From Bog-473 sp963745665 (GTDB lineage Bacteria > Actinomycetota > Acidimicrobiia > Acidimicrobiales > RAAP-2): DNA of 64,000 nucleotides. How positions within the stretch are numbered: position 1 is the stretch's first letter; every line of letters begins with the position of its first letter. Positions 45,657 to 54,678 of this stretch are shown piece after piece. The position numbers and the translations under genes were made by a program. The notes beneath the pieces were generated by a model. That model was not told the origin of the DNA. It worked only from the letters and a program-made list of their open reading frames with translations, and ran no database searches. The stretch covers positions 776,597 to 840,596 of the forward strand of contig CAVUYE010000001.1 of the NCBI GenBank assembly GCA_963745665.1, given 5' to 3'.

Positions 45657-47726
45657 GTGCCCGTCAGAATCATCATTGGCCTTCTTGTCACAGTGATCGG
45701 CTTCGGCATCGCCGGCCGCCGGTTCCACTGGCTGTCCAAGCTCATCCGGTCGGGGAAGAAGGACCCCAACCGGGCCCGCGGGCCCATCCGGCGCAAGGTG
45801 GAGGCCGAGACCGTCGAGGTGGCCGGCCAGCGCAAGCTCCTGCAGTGGACCGTTCCCGGCCTGGCCCACTTCTTCACCATGTGGGGCTTCACCATCCTGC
45901 TGCTCACGATCATTGAGGCCTACGGCGACCTCTTCAACAAGTACTTCCACATCCCGGGGATCGGGACCTGGAACTGGGTCGGCTTTATTGAGGACTTCTT
46001 CACGGTGGCGGTTCTGCTCGCCCTCATCACCTTCTCCATCATCCGCCTGAAGAACGCCCCGAGCCGCCTCGAGCGCAAGTCGCGCTTCTTCGGCTCTCAT
46101 CTCGATGCCGCCTGGATCACCCTCCTCATGATCGCCGGCGTCATGATCACCCTGCTCCTTTACCGCGGGGCCCAGGTCAACACCAACCCGACCCAGTTCC
46201 CCTACGGCTGGGGAGCCTTTGCCTCCCACACCGTGGCCAAGCTCCTGCACCCGCTTGGTGCCGGGACGAACTCGGTCCTGGTGACTGTCTTCCTCCTCCT
46301 CAATATCGCCATCATCTCGGGCTTCATCGTGTTCGTGTCGTACTCCAAGCACCTGCACATCTTCTTCGCGCCGATCAACATCGCCTTCTCGCGTCGTCCC
46401 CGTGCCCTCGGCGCCCTGTACAGCACGCCCGATATGGACATGGAGAACGTCGACGAGGACACCGTGTTCGGCGTCGGTGAGATCGGCCACTTCACCTGGA
46501 AGCAGATGCTCGATTTCTCCACCTGTACCGAGTGCGGGCGTTGCCAGTCGGCCTGTCCCGCCTGGACGACGGACAAGCCGCTCTCGCCGAAGCTGCTCAT
46601 CATGGGCCTGCGCGACAACATGTTCGCCTCGGCCACGCCGCTGCTGACCGGGGAGGGCGAGCAGACCGCCCTGGTGCCCAACGTCATCGACCCCGAGGTG
46701 CTGTGGGCCTGCACCACCTGCGGCGCCTGCGTCAACGAATGCCCGGTCGACATCGAGCACATCGACGCCATCGTCGACATGCGTCGCTACCAGGTGCTGA
46801 TGGAGTCCGAGTTTCCCTCAGAGGCGGGGCTCATGCTGCGCAACGTCGAGAACCAGGGCGACCCGTGGGGACTGGGCCAGAACAAGCGCACCGAGTGGAC
46901 CGAGAGTCTCGACTTCGAGGTGCCGGTGATCACCGGCACCATCCCGGACGACATCGAGTACCTCTACTGGGTCGGCTGCGCCGGAGCCCTCGACGAGCGG
47001 GCCCGCAAGGGCGTGCAGGCCACGGCGCGCATGCTGCACCGGGCCGGCGTCACCTTCGGCATCCTCGGCCCGAAGGAGTCCTGCACCGGCGACCCGGTGC
47101 GGCGTCTCGGCAACGAGTACCTGTACCAGGAGCAGACGAAAATGAACATCGCCACCCTCGACGAGGCGGGCGCCAAGAAGATCATCGCCAGCTGCCCGCA
47201 TTGCTTCAACACCATCAAGAACGAGTACCCCGCTCTCGGGGGCAACTACGAGGTCATCCACCACGCCGAGCTGCTCGAGCACCTGGTGCGGTCCGGCAAG
47301 CTCACGCCCGGGTCGGGTTACTCGGGCAAGGTCACCTATCACGACCCCTGTTACCTGGGCCGGCACAACCGGATCATCGAGGAGCCGCGGACGGTGCTCA
47401 GCGCCATTCCCGGGGTCGAGCAGATCGAGATGAAGCGCTGCAAGGAGCGGGGCTTCTGCTGCGGGGCCGGCGGCGCTCGCATGTGGCTGGAGGAGAACAC
47501 CGGGAAGCGGATCAACATGGAGCGCACCGACGAGGCACTCGGCACGGGCGCCGACGTCGTTTCCACGGCCTGCCCCTACTGCATGATCATGCTCGACGAC
47601 GCCGTGCGCGCCCACGACAAGCAGGATGACGTGCGCGTGCTCGATCTCTCCCAACTGGTGGAGGAGTCGCTCAACGGAGGACCCGTTGCGAAGGCCCCAC
47701 CGACTCCGGCCGAGTCGCCGGCGTAG
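45657..47726 (+). CDS. membrane Fe-S reductase with HdrD/GlpC-like CCG domains
   Basis: 689 residues from GTG 45657 with GAGGAG upstream. The N-terminal 245 residues hold about five membrane helices with histidines suited to haem b (GLAHFFTMWGF, SYSKHLHIFF). Two 4Fe-4S clusters follow at about residues 289 (CTECGRCQSACP) and 351 (CTTCGACVNECP). Two cysteine-rich CCG domains come next: YWVGCAGALDERARK with SCPHCFNTIKNEYP, and HDPCYLGRHN with CCGAGGARMW. This is the architecture of the mycobacterial Rv0338c-type iron-sulfur reductase and relatives of heterodisulfide reductase HdrDE. It should pass electrons between a membrane quinone and an unknown soluble partner. It appears to be a single-gene unit, transcribed away from tRNA-Gly. 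Confidence 0.9.
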   Translation: MPVRIIIGLLVTVIGFGIAGRRFHWLSKLIRSGKKDPNRARGPIRRKVEAETVEVAGQRKLLQWTVPGLAHFFTMWGFTILLLTIIEAYGDLFNKYFHIPGIGTWNWVGFIEDFFTVAVLLALITFSIIRLKNAPSRLERKSRFFGSHLDAAWITLLMIAGVMITLLLYRGAQVNTNPTQFPYGWGAFASHTVAKLLHPLGAGTNSVLVTVFLLLNIAIISGFIVFVSYSKHLHIFFAPINIAFSRRPRALGALYSTPDMDMENVDEDTVFGVGEIGHFTWKQMLDFSTCTECGRCQSACPAWTTDKPLSPKLLIMGLRDNMFASATPLLTGEGEQTALVPNVIDPEVLWACTTCGACVNECPVDIEHIDAIVDMRRYQVLMESEFPSEAGLMLRNVENQGDPWGLGQNKRTEWTESLDFEVPVITGTIPDDIEYLYWVGCAGALDERARKGVQATARMLHRAGVTFGILGPKESCTGDPVRRLGNEYLYQEQTKMNIATLDEAGAKKIIASCPHCFNTIKNEYPALGGNYEVIHHAELLEHLVRSGKLTPGSGYSGKVTYHDPCYLGRHNRIIEEPRTVLSAIPGVEQIEMKRCKERGFCCGAGGARMWLEENTGKRINMERTDEALGTGADVVSTACPYCMIMLDDAVRAHDKQDDVRVLDLSQLVEESLNGGPVAKAPPTPAESPA

Positions 47727-47756
47727 TCCTCCGCCGCCGGTCCGGATCGCCGAGCC

Positions 47757-48179
47757 TCAGCCGCCGATCAGCCCGTAGGCCCGCTCGGGTCGCAGCGTGA
47801 GGGCGAGCCGCCTGTCGGCGATCATGGCCGCCCGGTACTCGTCCCAATTCGGGTGGGCGCCCGAGCCCGCCTCGTAATAACGGATCAACGCCTCGACGGT
47901 CGCGTCATGCGGGTCGGCTGCCACCGGCGAAAGCTCGGCCGCTGCCTCAATCACGACGTACTGGTAGAAGTTGTCGCCCAGCACGTAGAGCGACGCACGC
48001 GGGTCGCGCCGAAGATTGGCCGTCTTCGCCCTGTCGTCGGTGATGGAGATCAGGAACGTGTCGCCCTCGTCGGGGACGTACATGATGTTGGAGAGCTGTG
48101 GCCGGCCATTGGCGCGGATGGTGGCCAGGACCCCGTTGTTGCGGTCCCGGGCGAATGCGAGTGCTTCGGTCAGTTCCAT
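47757..48179 (-). CDS. PPOX-class F420-dependent (FMN-binding split barrel) protein
   Basis: 140 residues. The single split-barrel domain starts ALAFARDRNNGVLATIRANGRPQLSNIMYVPDEGD, followed by DDRAKTANLRRDPRASLYVLGDNFYQYVVIEAAAEL and ends in ALTLRPERAYGLIGG. This matches the Rv1155/PPOX-like family, whose members bind F420 or FMN and act on small molecules such as quinones or biliverdin. The exact substrate is unknown. It converges on the Fe-S reductase gene with 30 bp between stops, and the aquaporin gene follows the same strand upstream. Confidence 0.88.
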   Translation of the reverse strand: MELTEALAFARDRNNGVLATIRANGRPQLSNIMYVPDEGDTFLISITDDRAKTANLRRDPRASLYVLGDNFYQYVVIEAAAELSPVAADPHDATVEALIRYYEAGSGAHPNWDEYRAAMIADRRLALTLRPERAYGLIGG

Positions 48180-48211
48180 GGGTCCGACCGTAGCGGCCCT
48201 ATGGAGACGGG

Positions 48212-48973
48212 CTACGTCGAGACGGGCTCCGGCTTCAGGGGCTCCACGACGACCTCGTCCTTGGAACGGTCAGCGATCACGAGATGGATCACCGCCGCCA
48301 CGATCGCTCCCACCAGCGGGGCAATCAGGAAGAGCCAGACCTGGCTGAGCGCCGTGCCGCCGACAACGAGGGCCGGCCCCAGGCTCCGAGCCGGGTTCAC
48401 TGACGTGCCGGTGAGTGGAATGCCGATGAGGTGCACGATCACCAGGCCGAACCCGATGGCCACGCCGGCGGCGCCCTGAATGGCGGCCTTGTGCGTGGCG
48501 AACAGCACGATCATCACGAAGATCGCCGTCAGCACGACCTCAATGAGGAAGGCGCCACCCTGGCTCACGAACAAGTGCGACTCCTTGCCGTACCCGTCGG
48601 TGCCCAACCCTTGGATCGACTTCTTGTAGAGCGGGGACGTGGTGAACATCCAGTAGAGGAGGTAGGCCCCGGCGATCCCGCCGATCACCTGGGCCACGAT
48701 GTAGGCCACGCCCTCGGCCAGCTTCATGCGCCCCGAAGCGATGAAACCGAGCGTGACCGCCGGGTTGACGTGGCACCCGGAGATCGGCCCGATGGCATAG
48801 ACGAGGGCGACGAGCACCAGGCCGAAGGCCAGCGCGGTGGCGGCGACTCCGGCGGCATAGCTGAGACCGAACAGCTTGAAACCAAATGTCTCAGTGGCAA
48901 CGCCGACAGCGACGACGACAAGGATCAGCGTCCCGAGGAACTCCGCGGCGAGCTTTCTGGGCTCCAGATTCAT
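48212..48973 (-). CDS. aquaporin/MIP-family channel
   Basis: 253 residues and six membrane helices with two half-helix motifs: GCHVNPAVT near residue 69 and GTSVNPARS near 190. The arginine after the second NPA is the selectivity-filter arginine, and the preceding sequence favours a water channel over a glycerol channel. The start is decided by the ribosome site GGAGG: ATG 48973 is eight bases from it, while ATG 48979 is too close. An insertion between helices 3 and 4 (TSPLYKKSIQGLGTDGYGK) is longer than in E. coli AqpZ. The gene stands alone on the minus strand. Confidence 0.93.
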   Translation of the reverse strand: MNLEPRKLAAEFLGTLILVVVAVGVATETFGFKLFGLSYAAGVAATALAFGLVLVALVYAIGPISGCHVNPAVTLGFIASGRMKLAEGVAYIVAQVIGGIAGAYLLYWMFTTSPLYKKSIQGLGTDGYGKESHLFVSQGGAFLIEVVLTAIFVMIVLFATHKAAIQGAAGVAIGFGLVIVHLIGIPLTGTSVNPARSLGPALVVGGTALSQVWLFLIAPLVGAIVAAVIHLVIADRSKDEVVVEPLKPEPVST

Positions 48974-49116
48974 GGCCATGACCTCCTGTGTCCAGGCGAG
49001 GGAATTGGACACAGGAAGTCTCGCAGCGCCGGTTGGCCGAGGCGCGGATGCCCGGAGCGAACTCCCAGCTCACAGGGTTGACACGGGCGGTGCAGCGCCA
49101 AGCGCCCGTTGGGTTC

Positions 49117-49539
49117 CTAAATGGCGGCCATCGCCCTTTCGTCGGCCTCACGCAGCCGGGTGGCCATGGCGGCCAGCATCTTGCGGGAGAGTGCCGGCAC
49201 CGCATCGAGCACGCCGTTGAACTGGCGCTGGCCGAGGACGAGCAATGTCATCTCGGTTTCCGACGTCACCGTGGCCGAGCGCGGGCGGCGGTCGAGCAGC
49301 GCCATTTCGCCGAAGTACTGGCCCGGCCCGAGCGTGGCCACCTTGCGGTTGTTACGCCGCACCGCCGCCTGTCCCTTCACAATGAGGAAGAACTCGCGGC
49401 CGATGGTGCCCTGCTCGCACAGGATCCGGCCGGGTGGCACCGTCACCTCTTCGAGTGCGCGCTTGATGGTGCGCAAGTCCTTGGCCGACGAGGTGGAGAA
49501 GAGCCAGATCTTGGACATGTCGAATTTGTCGCTGCTCAT
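49117..49539 (-). CDS. cyclic nucleotide-binding domain protein
   Basis: 140 residues, a stand-alone CNB domain. VTVPPGRILCEQGTIGREFFLIVKGQAAVRR and VATLGPGQYFGEMALLDRRPRSATVTSE contain the phosphate-binding cassette FGEMALLDRRPRSA with its arginine, so cAMP or cGMP binding is plausible. There is no DNA-binding helix-turn-helix after it, unlike Crp. ATG 49539 starts MSSDKFDMSKI; the frame extends ten codons upstream. Similar small proteins in actinobacteria act as regulatory subunits. It precedes no obvious effector, though the P-II gene upstream on the same strand may be functionally linked. Confidence 0.88.
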   Translation of the reverse strand: MSSDKFDMSKIWLFSTSSAKDLRTIKRALEEVTVPPGRILCEQGTIGREFFLIVKGQAAVRRNNRKVATLGPGQYFGEMALLDRRPRSATVTSETEMTLLVLGQRQFNGVLDAVPALSRKMLAAMATRLREADERAMAAI

Positions 49540-49596
49540 GGCGCAAACAGTACCCGCGCGCCTTTCCACATGCTCGTTTGTCAGCCCTGCCGAGGT

Positions 49597-49935
49597 TCAG
49601 ACGGCGTCGGCCCCGCGTTCGCCGGTGCGGACCCGGACCACCGTCTCGGCGGGTACGACCCAGACCTTGCCGTCGCCGATCTTGCCGGTCACAGCGGAGG
49701 AGACGATGGCGTCGACCACGGCCTCGGCCCGATCGTCCTCCACGAGGACCTCGAGCCGGAGCTTGGGCACGAAGTCGACCTGGTATTCCGCTCCGCGGTA
49801 GTTCTCGGTGTGCCCCCGCTGGCGTCCGAAACCCTGCGCTTCGGTGAGGGTCATGCCGGCGACACCCATGTTCTTCAGGACGTTCTTGACGTCGTCGATC
49901 TTGAACGGTTTCACGACCGCTACCACGAGCTTCAT
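49597..49935 (-). CDS. P-II nitrogen regulatory protein (GlnB/GlnK family), copy 1
   Basis: 112-residue trimeric signal protein that binds ATP/ADP and 2-oxoglutarate. MKLVVAVVKPFKIDDVKNVL, the T-loop QRGHTENYRGAEYQVDF (with the modifiable Tyr-51 position in RGAEY) and the B-loop VVSSAVTGKIGDGKVWV are all present. It is nearly the same as the copy after amt (54197) but has no GlnR-type box upstream and no transporter beside it. It may serve a target other than Amt. A GTGAGG ribosome site precedes the ATG by about nine bases. Confidence 0.95.
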   Translation of the reverse strand: MKLVVAVVKPFKIDDVKNVLKNMGVAGMTLTEAQGFGRQRGHTENYRGAEYQVDFVPKLRLEVLVEDDRAEAVVDAIVSSAVTGKIGDGKVWVVPAETVVRVRTGERGADAV

Positions 49936-50131
49936 CTGCCGTACCTCACGATCCGCCGGGCGTCTGCGCCCTCCCTGAGCACGTTAGACACCCCGGACGG
50001 GGGCGGTGCCGCAGCGAGGTTTCGAACGGCCTGCCAGGACCTTCTTGGGCAGGAGCGCTGGTCCCACTCCAGGTGGTGTCCCCGGCGCTCAGCTCCCGTC
50101 GCCCCGCGTCGCGGGCGCCCGGCGTCACGTT

Positions 50132-50995
50132 CTACGAGGGGGAGCGCTCGGCGTCGTCGATCGCAGTAAGGAGCTCTCGCGCCCGCTGGGTGTCGGCATG
50201 GTCCTCACCGAGCAGACGGGTCCTGTTCTCCAACAGGTTCCGACCGATCACCTTTGCCTCATCGAGCTCGTGCAGCCACAACAGCGTGGTGGCGAGGTTC
50301 TCGAAAGAAGCCAGCGTTCTGGGATCGTCGGGACCCCAGGTCCTGTTCCGAACGTCGAGGACACGGCGGCGGAGCGCGCAGGCCTCGTGAACAAGCCCGA
50401 GCTGGGCCAGCGTCGTCGCCAGGTGCGACAACGCCTTCATGCAGTCTTCGGTCTCCCCCGCACCATGACGCGTGTAGCCAACCACCGCCTCTTGCAGGTA
50501 GCGACGGGACCCGGCGAGGTCCCCCAGATGGCGCAGCGTGCACCCCAGCCACTCCATCGCTTGGCACGTACGCACGTCATCTGGACCGAGGGCGCTGCTG
50601 CGAGAGGCGACGATGTGCTCGAAAAGAGCCAACGCCTCCGCATGTCGGCCCAGCCGGTCGAGGTCGAACCCCTGCAACGCCTCCGCCGCGAGCGTGCTGG
50701 GATCATCCCTTCCCAGGGAACTTCGCAGGTGGACGACGACGTCGCTTCTGAGCTCCAACGCGTCATCGAACCGGCCGAGGCGTTCCAGTCGATGGGCGAG
50801 ATCGCCCTTGGCGTCCTGGGTCATGGGGGAATCTGGACCACGGTGGCGGAGCGACCAGTCCAGATTTGCTTGCGCGACCTGGAGGGTCGCCTCGGGATCC
50901 GACTCCCTCCTCTGCGCTTCTCGATCTGCCGCTTGGGTGACGCGATGACGTAGCCACGGCAGCGGTCCTCGTTGCGGTCGGTCCGTCCGGGACAT
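50132..50995 (-). CDS. tetratricopeptide-repeat protein
   Basis: 287 residues of kinesin-light-chain-like TPR units, each about 42 residues: LDWSLRHRGPDSPMTQDAKGDLAHRLERLGRFDDAL, VVVHLRSSLGRDDPSTL, HIVASRSSALGPDDVRTC, RVLDVRNRTWGPDDPRTL and NLLENRTRLLGEDHADTQ. The GxDDPxTL pattern is that of the TPR-12 repeats found at the C-terminus of NB-ARC or AfsR-like regulators. Here the repeats stand alone with no ATPase or catalytic domain. It is a scaffold for unknown partners. No signal sequence is seen. Confidence 0.82.
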   Translation of the reverse strand: MSRTDRPQRGPLPWLRHRVTQAADREAQRRESDPEATLQVAQANLDWSLRHRGPDSPMTQDAKGDLAHRLERLGRFDDALELRSDVVVHLRSSLGRDDPSTLAAEALQGFDLDRLGRHAEALALFEHIVASRSSALGPDDVRTCQAMEWLGCTLRHLGDLAGSRRYLQEAVVGYTRHGAGETEDCMKALSHLATTLAQLGLVHEACALRRRVLDVRNRTWGPDDPRTLASFENLATTLLWLHELDEAKVIGRNLLENRTRLLGEDHADTQRARELLTAIDDAERSPS

Positions 50996-51079
50996 CGCGT
51001 CAGCGTATTTCGATCCGGGCAGGAGGCCGGAGTGACCTGCCCGAAGGGACCCATTCCGGGAGATTGCTAGCCTGCGCCG

Positions 51080-51667
51080 GTGCCCGCGAGTCGAGACACC
51101 GGCAATTCCGGCAACGACCGGGCCCCCATGACGCGGTGGCAGCGTTTGAAGTACTCGATCGTGCAGCCGGATGGCGCCGATGAGAAGGGCGCGACCGACG
51201 AACGTTCAGTCGAGGAGCTCGAAGACGCCATCGCGCGTTCCGACGACAAGGAGCGCGCCATCGGCCTGGTGGCCGCCCCGCTCGCCGCCATCATCGGCAT
51301 CCTGGTGGGTTCGGACACCATTCAGCACGCCAAGGACACGCACCAGAGCGTCACTATCTACGACGAGCTCACGTACGTGATCCTCGCCATGTCGGTCCTC
51401 ATTCTGGTGTCCTCGCTGCTGCGGAAGCGGCTCTTCCAGGGCATCACACTCGCGCTGTTCGGCCTGGCGATCTTCAACCTGCGGTTCTGGGGCTTCGGCG
51501 TGCCGTTCCTGTTGGCCGGCGCCTGGTACCTGGTCCGGGCCTACCGGTTACAGCAGGCTCTCAAGCGGGCGCAGGGCGATTCGCCGAGCCCGCCCAAGCG
51601 CAACGGCCCCCAGCCCTCCAACGGCCCGCGGCCGCGCCGGAACAAGCGCTACACGCCTCCCACCTGA
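51080..51667 (+). CDS. small integral membrane protein of unknown function
   Basis: 195 residues from GTG 51080, or 179 from ATG 51128. A charged N-terminal part (ERSVEELEDAIARSDDKERA) precedes four hydrophobic helices (IGLVAAPLAAIIGILVG, TYVILAMSVLILVSSLL, GITLALFGLAIFNLRFWG, VPFLLAGAWYLVRAYRL) and a Pro/Arg-rich C-terminal tail. I recognise no family beyond a general actinobacterial membrane protein type. It converges on the next minus-strand gene. Confidence 0.7.
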   Translation: MPASRDTGNSGNDRAPMTRWQRLKYSIVQPDGADEKGATDERSVEELEDAIARSDDKERAIGLVAAPLAAIIGILVGSDTIQHAKDTHQSVTIYDELTYVILAMSVLILVSSLLRKRLFQGITLALFGLAIFNLRFWGFGVPFLLAGAWYLVRAYRLQQALKRAQGDSPSPPKRNGPQPSNGPRPRRNKRYTPPT

Positions 51668-51709
51668 GGCACCCGTCCGGTCGAGGCTCCTCCCGCTGGG
51701 CGCAGTCCG

Positions 51710-52300
51710 TCACTGATTCGTGCTTGATTCGCCCGCTTGCGGGCGTCGCCGCCGCACTGCCAGCACGACGAGGACGGCGATCAGGACCACGAGCAAGACG
51801 GCCGGGAGGATGAAGACCGACGCCGAGGCATGCTCGGCATCGACGACGGAGACCGGTGAGACGAGCGTCGGGTCCGAGGGCACCGCGATGGCGCGGACCA
51901 CGGTGCCCGGCGCGTGGAGGGCGGTGCCCGGCAGGACCTCGTTGTAGCGGTGGCCGCCAAGCTCGTAGGTGCCTCGGCACGTGTACCCGGCCGCATTGCT
52001 GCCGCTCCCCCCGAGCAGGCCTTGGCAGGAGGTGACCGTGACCGCCACCGGGACGCCCTGGTTGCGGAGCTGGTCGATCTGCCCGTTGTTGTGGATGCCG
52101 ATGATGGTGAACGTCACCGCGAGGACGGCCAGCGTGGCGAGCACGATGCCGAGGACCACGCGGGCAACCACGCGTCCGTTGATCTCCACCCCGGCGCCGC
52201 GCAGGGGGGCGACCCGGCTGTCCGGATCCGGCGCCGGGCCGGGAGGTGCGGCCGGCACGGTCGGCGCGTCGGTGCGCGACGCCGGCTCAGGCGTGGACAC
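51710..52300 (-). CDS. two-helix membrane protein with extracytoplasmic domain
   Basis: 196 residues. A Pro/Ala-rich cytoplasmic N-terminus leads to a first helix (VVLGIVLATLAVLAVTFTIIG). An outside domain of about 85 residues follows, with a likely disulfide pair (VTSCQGLLGG, GYTCRGTYEL), then a second helix (FILPAVLLVVLIAVLVVLAV) and a short basic tail RRRRP. The layout resembles DUF3592-type membrane proteins (YELGGHRYNEVLPG with VPSDPTLVSPV), a match of pattern only. It diverges from amt with 283 bp between starts. Confidence 0.7.
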   Translation of the reverse strand: MSTPEPASRTDAPTVPAAPPGPAPDPDSRVAPLRGAGVEINGRVVARVVLGIVLATLAVLAVTFTIIGIHNNGQIDQLRNQGVPVAVTVTSCQGLLGGSGSNAAGYTCRGTYELGGHRYNEVLPGTALHAPGTVVRAIAVPSDPTLVSPVSVVDAEHASASVFILPAVLLVVLIAVLVVLAVRRRRPQAGESSTNQ

Positions 52301-52423
52301 GGTGGGATGCTCGTCGGAGGGCGCGATCGGGCGATCGTAGTGGTGGCGGGAAACGGGGGCGTCTACAGCGCCCGGGTCCGCAACGGGCGGGCTCCACCAG
52401 GTGGGATGTCCCCAGGGTGTGGA

Positions 52424-52461
52424 TTAACGCACTCGAAACACAGCGGTGACGATGTGGAAAC
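52424..52461. promoter_or_regulatory. GlnR-type nitrogen box upstream of amt
   Basis: TTAAC (52424-52428), GAAAC (52435-52439), GTGAC (52446-52450) and GAAAC (52457-52461) are each separated by exactly six bases. This is the actinobacterial GlnR a1-b1-a2-b2 layout with one mismatch in the first half-site. It indicates activation of amt-glnK under nitrogen limitation. Binding is inferred. Confidence 0.8.
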
Positions 52462-52583
52462 CCCCTCCCTGCATTGTGTCTCCGACGGGGAGAACCGTCC
52501 GAATGGCTTGCGTACCTTGCGCTCTGTGACGTTCCGGTCACAAGGCGGAGCGCAGGGGCGTAACGACAGTTAGGAGAGGCGTA

Positions 52584-54161
52584 GTGATCCACCTGTTGGG
52601 AGCGACAGTTCCCGTTCCGTATCCAAGTTGGCTGAATCCGGCCGACAACACGTGGCAGGTCACTGCCGCCACGTTCGTCGGACTGATGAGCCTTCCCGGC
52701 CTGGCCGTGCTCTACGCGTCGATCGTGCCCAAGAAGTGGGCCGTCAACGTGTTGGCCATGATGTTCGCCGGGTTCTCGCTCGTCCTTCTCGCCTGGGTGC
52801 TCTGGTCCTACAAAATGGGATTCGGGGCGACGTCGGTCGGTGGTGGTGTCCTCAACGGGGTGCCGCAACAGACAGCTGGAACGACGGGCACGCTGCAGCA
52901 CTTCTTCGAGAACTTCGTCGGCAAACCCGGAGGGATCACCAACAGCGTTGGTGAACAGGGGCAGGCGGTGTCGGCTGCCAATACCCTGATCCCCTTCCAC
53001 TTCCCGACCTCGAGCCTGGCGTACTTCCAGTTCGTGTTCGCGGCCATCACCCCCCTGCTGTTCCTGGGGAGCGTGCTCGGGCGCATCAAGTTCCTGGCCT
53101 GGTGCCTGCTCGTCCCGTTGTGGTCGACCTTCGTCTACGGGGTGGACGCGTTCCTCCTCTGGGGCGGCGGCTACTTCGCCCAGGAAGGCGCACTCGACTT
53201 CTCCGGTGGCTACGTCATCCACATGTCGGCGGGAGTGTCGGGCTTCGTCGCGGCCTGGGTCCTTGGTCCACGGCTCCTGCGAGATAGGCAGCACGCCTTG
53301 CCCAATAACCTGGTGATGGCGGCGGTCGGCGCCGGCATCCTGTGGCTCGGTTGGAACGGCTTCAACGGTGGTGACCCCTACTACGCCGGGGCCAGCATGG
53401 CGGCGGCCGTCATCAACACGAACATCGCCACCGCCACGGGCGTGATCGTCTGGATGGTGATGGACGCGCTGTTCACCAAGGAGAAGAAGCCCACCTTCCT
53501 TGGAGGCGTGAACGGCATGATCTGCGGCCTGGTCGGGATCACCCCGTGCGCGGGCTGGGTCAACGGCCGGGGCGCCATCTACGTCGGTGCCATCTGCTGC
53601 GCCATCGTCTGGGTGTGCTGGAACTACCTCTCGAAGGTGCGACCGTTCTCCAAGGTCGACGATGCCCTCGGCGTCGTCTACACCCACGGCATCGCCGGCT
53701 TCTTCGGGGGCATGCTGCTGGGCATCTTCGGTGACCCGAACATGATCGAGTACGGCTGCGGTCACCTGACCACCGCCGGCCAGGTCGTGGCGACGTCGCA
53801 GTCGACCTATTCCACGGGCACCGCCAAGTGCGTGATCACGTCGGTGAACGGCCTCATGTACACGGGATCGGCCCACCAACTCTGGGAACAGTTCCGAGCG
53901 GCCATCTTCGTCATCATCTGGTCCGCGCTGATCACCTTCATCCTCATGAAGATCATCGGCTGGGTCCTCCGCGGCGCCCGCTACAAGGACGAGATCCTCG
54001 AAGTCGGCGACCTCGCCATCCACGGTGAGGAGGCCTTCCCCGAGGAGACCCTCGCCATGCGGACGGACGGGGCCTTCGCCATGGCCGGTCTCGACAAGGG
54101 AGGTTCGGGCTCTCCGGAACCCGATGATCCAGCGCCACCACCCGGCGGCGGTGGTTCCTAG
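52584..54161 (+). CDS. amt: ammonium transporter (Amt family)
   Basis: 525-residue trimeric ammonium channel with eleven helices. LMSLPGLAVLYASIVPKKWAVN is the first signature. The twin pore histidines are in GYVIHMSAGVSG near residue 211 and YTHGIAGFFGG near 366. GAGILWLGWNGFNGG is also diagnostic. An insertion near residues 75-125 is longer than in E. coli AmtB, and the C-terminal cytoplasmic tail ends in a Pro/Gly run. GTG 52584 follows AGGAGAGG. The GlnR-type box 120 bp upstream and the P-II gene 35 bp downstream define a standard amt-glnK operon. Confidence 0.95.
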   Translation: MIHLLGATVPVPYPSWLNPADNTWQVTAATFVGLMSLPGLAVLYASIVPKKWAVNVLAMMFAGFSLVLLAWVLWSYKMGFGATSVGGGVLNGVPQQTAGTTGTLQHFFENFVGKPGGITNSVGEQGQAVSAANTLIPFHFPTSSLAYFQFVFAAITPLLFLGSVLGRIKFLAWCLLVPLWSTFVYGVDAFLLWGGGYFAQEGALDFSGGYVIHMSAGVSGFVAAWVLGPRLLRDRQHALPNNLVMAAVGAGILWLGWNGFNGGDPYYAGASMAAAVINTNIATATGVIVWMVMDALFTKEKKPTFLGGVNGMICGLVGITPCAGWVNGRGAIYVGAICCAIVWVCWNYLSKVRPFSKVDDALGVVYTHGIAGFFGGMLLGIFGDPNMIEYGCGHLTTAGQVVATSQSTYSTGTAKCVITSVNGLMYTGSAHQLWEQFRAAIFVIIWSALITFILMKIIGWVLRGARYKDEILEVGDLAIHGEEAFPEETLAMRTDGAFAMAGLDKGGSGSPEPDDPAPPPGGGGS

Positions 54162-54196
54162 GCCCGGTCAAGACAAGGACGAAAGGAGAGCTCAAA

Positions 54197-54535
54197 ATGA
54201 AGCTGATCGTGGCAGTCCTCAAGCCATTCAAGCTCGATGACGTCAAGGAGACCCTCAAGAACCTCGGGGTGCAGGGCATGACCCTGACCGAGGCGCAGGG
54301 TTTCGGGCGCCAGCGGGGCCACACCGAGGTGTACCGCGGTGCGGAGTACGAGGTGGACTTCGTCCCCAAGCTCCGCATCGAGGTACTGGTGGACGACGGC
54401 CAGGTCGACGAGGTCGTCGACGCCATCGTCTCCTCGGCCTCCACGGGCAAGATCGGCGACGGCAAGGTGTGGGTCATCCCTGTCGAAGCCGTGGTGCGGG
54501 TCCGCACCGGAGAACGCGGGGCTGACGCGTTGTAA
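54197..54535 (+). CDS. glnK: P-II nitrogen regulatory protein GlnK, copy 2
   Basis: 112-residue P-II protein. MKLIVAVLKPFKLDDVKETL, the T-loop GHTEVYRGAEYEVDF with Tyr-51, and SSASTGKIGDGKVWVIP are complete. Co-transcribed with amt, it should bind Amt and block ammonium uptake when nitrogen is plentiful, as GlnK does elsewhere. GAAAGGAGAGC is a strong ribosome site before ATG 54197. It is close in sequence to copy 1 at 49597, so a duplication is likely. Confidence 0.95.
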   Translation: MKLIVAVLKPFKLDDVKETLKNLGVQGMTLTEAQGFGRQRGHTEVYRGAEYEVDFVPKLRIEVLVDDGQVDEVVDAIVSSASTGKIGDGKVWVIPVEAVVRVRTGERGADAL

Positions 54536-54562
54536 GACGCAGCAGTCCTGTAGACGGTCGGT

Positions 54563-54594
54563 CAGGCCGGGGCGCGGCGAGGTGCCCCGGCCTG
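54563..54594 (+). terminator. hairpin terminator after amt-glnK
   Basis: Perfect 11-bp arms CAGGCCGGGGC (54563-54573) and GCCCCGGCCTG (54584-54594) with a 10-base loop, 28 bp after the glnK stop. There is no U-tract, as for many terminators in high-GC actinobacteria. It could serve both strands. Confidence 0.75.
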
Positions 54595-54678
54595 CCGCTG
54601 TCCGGGGGCACGTTGCAGCAGCCGGTCCGGGCCGTCGCGGGCGCAGGAGTGGCCGGAGCAGCGTGTCCCTGCGGCGGT

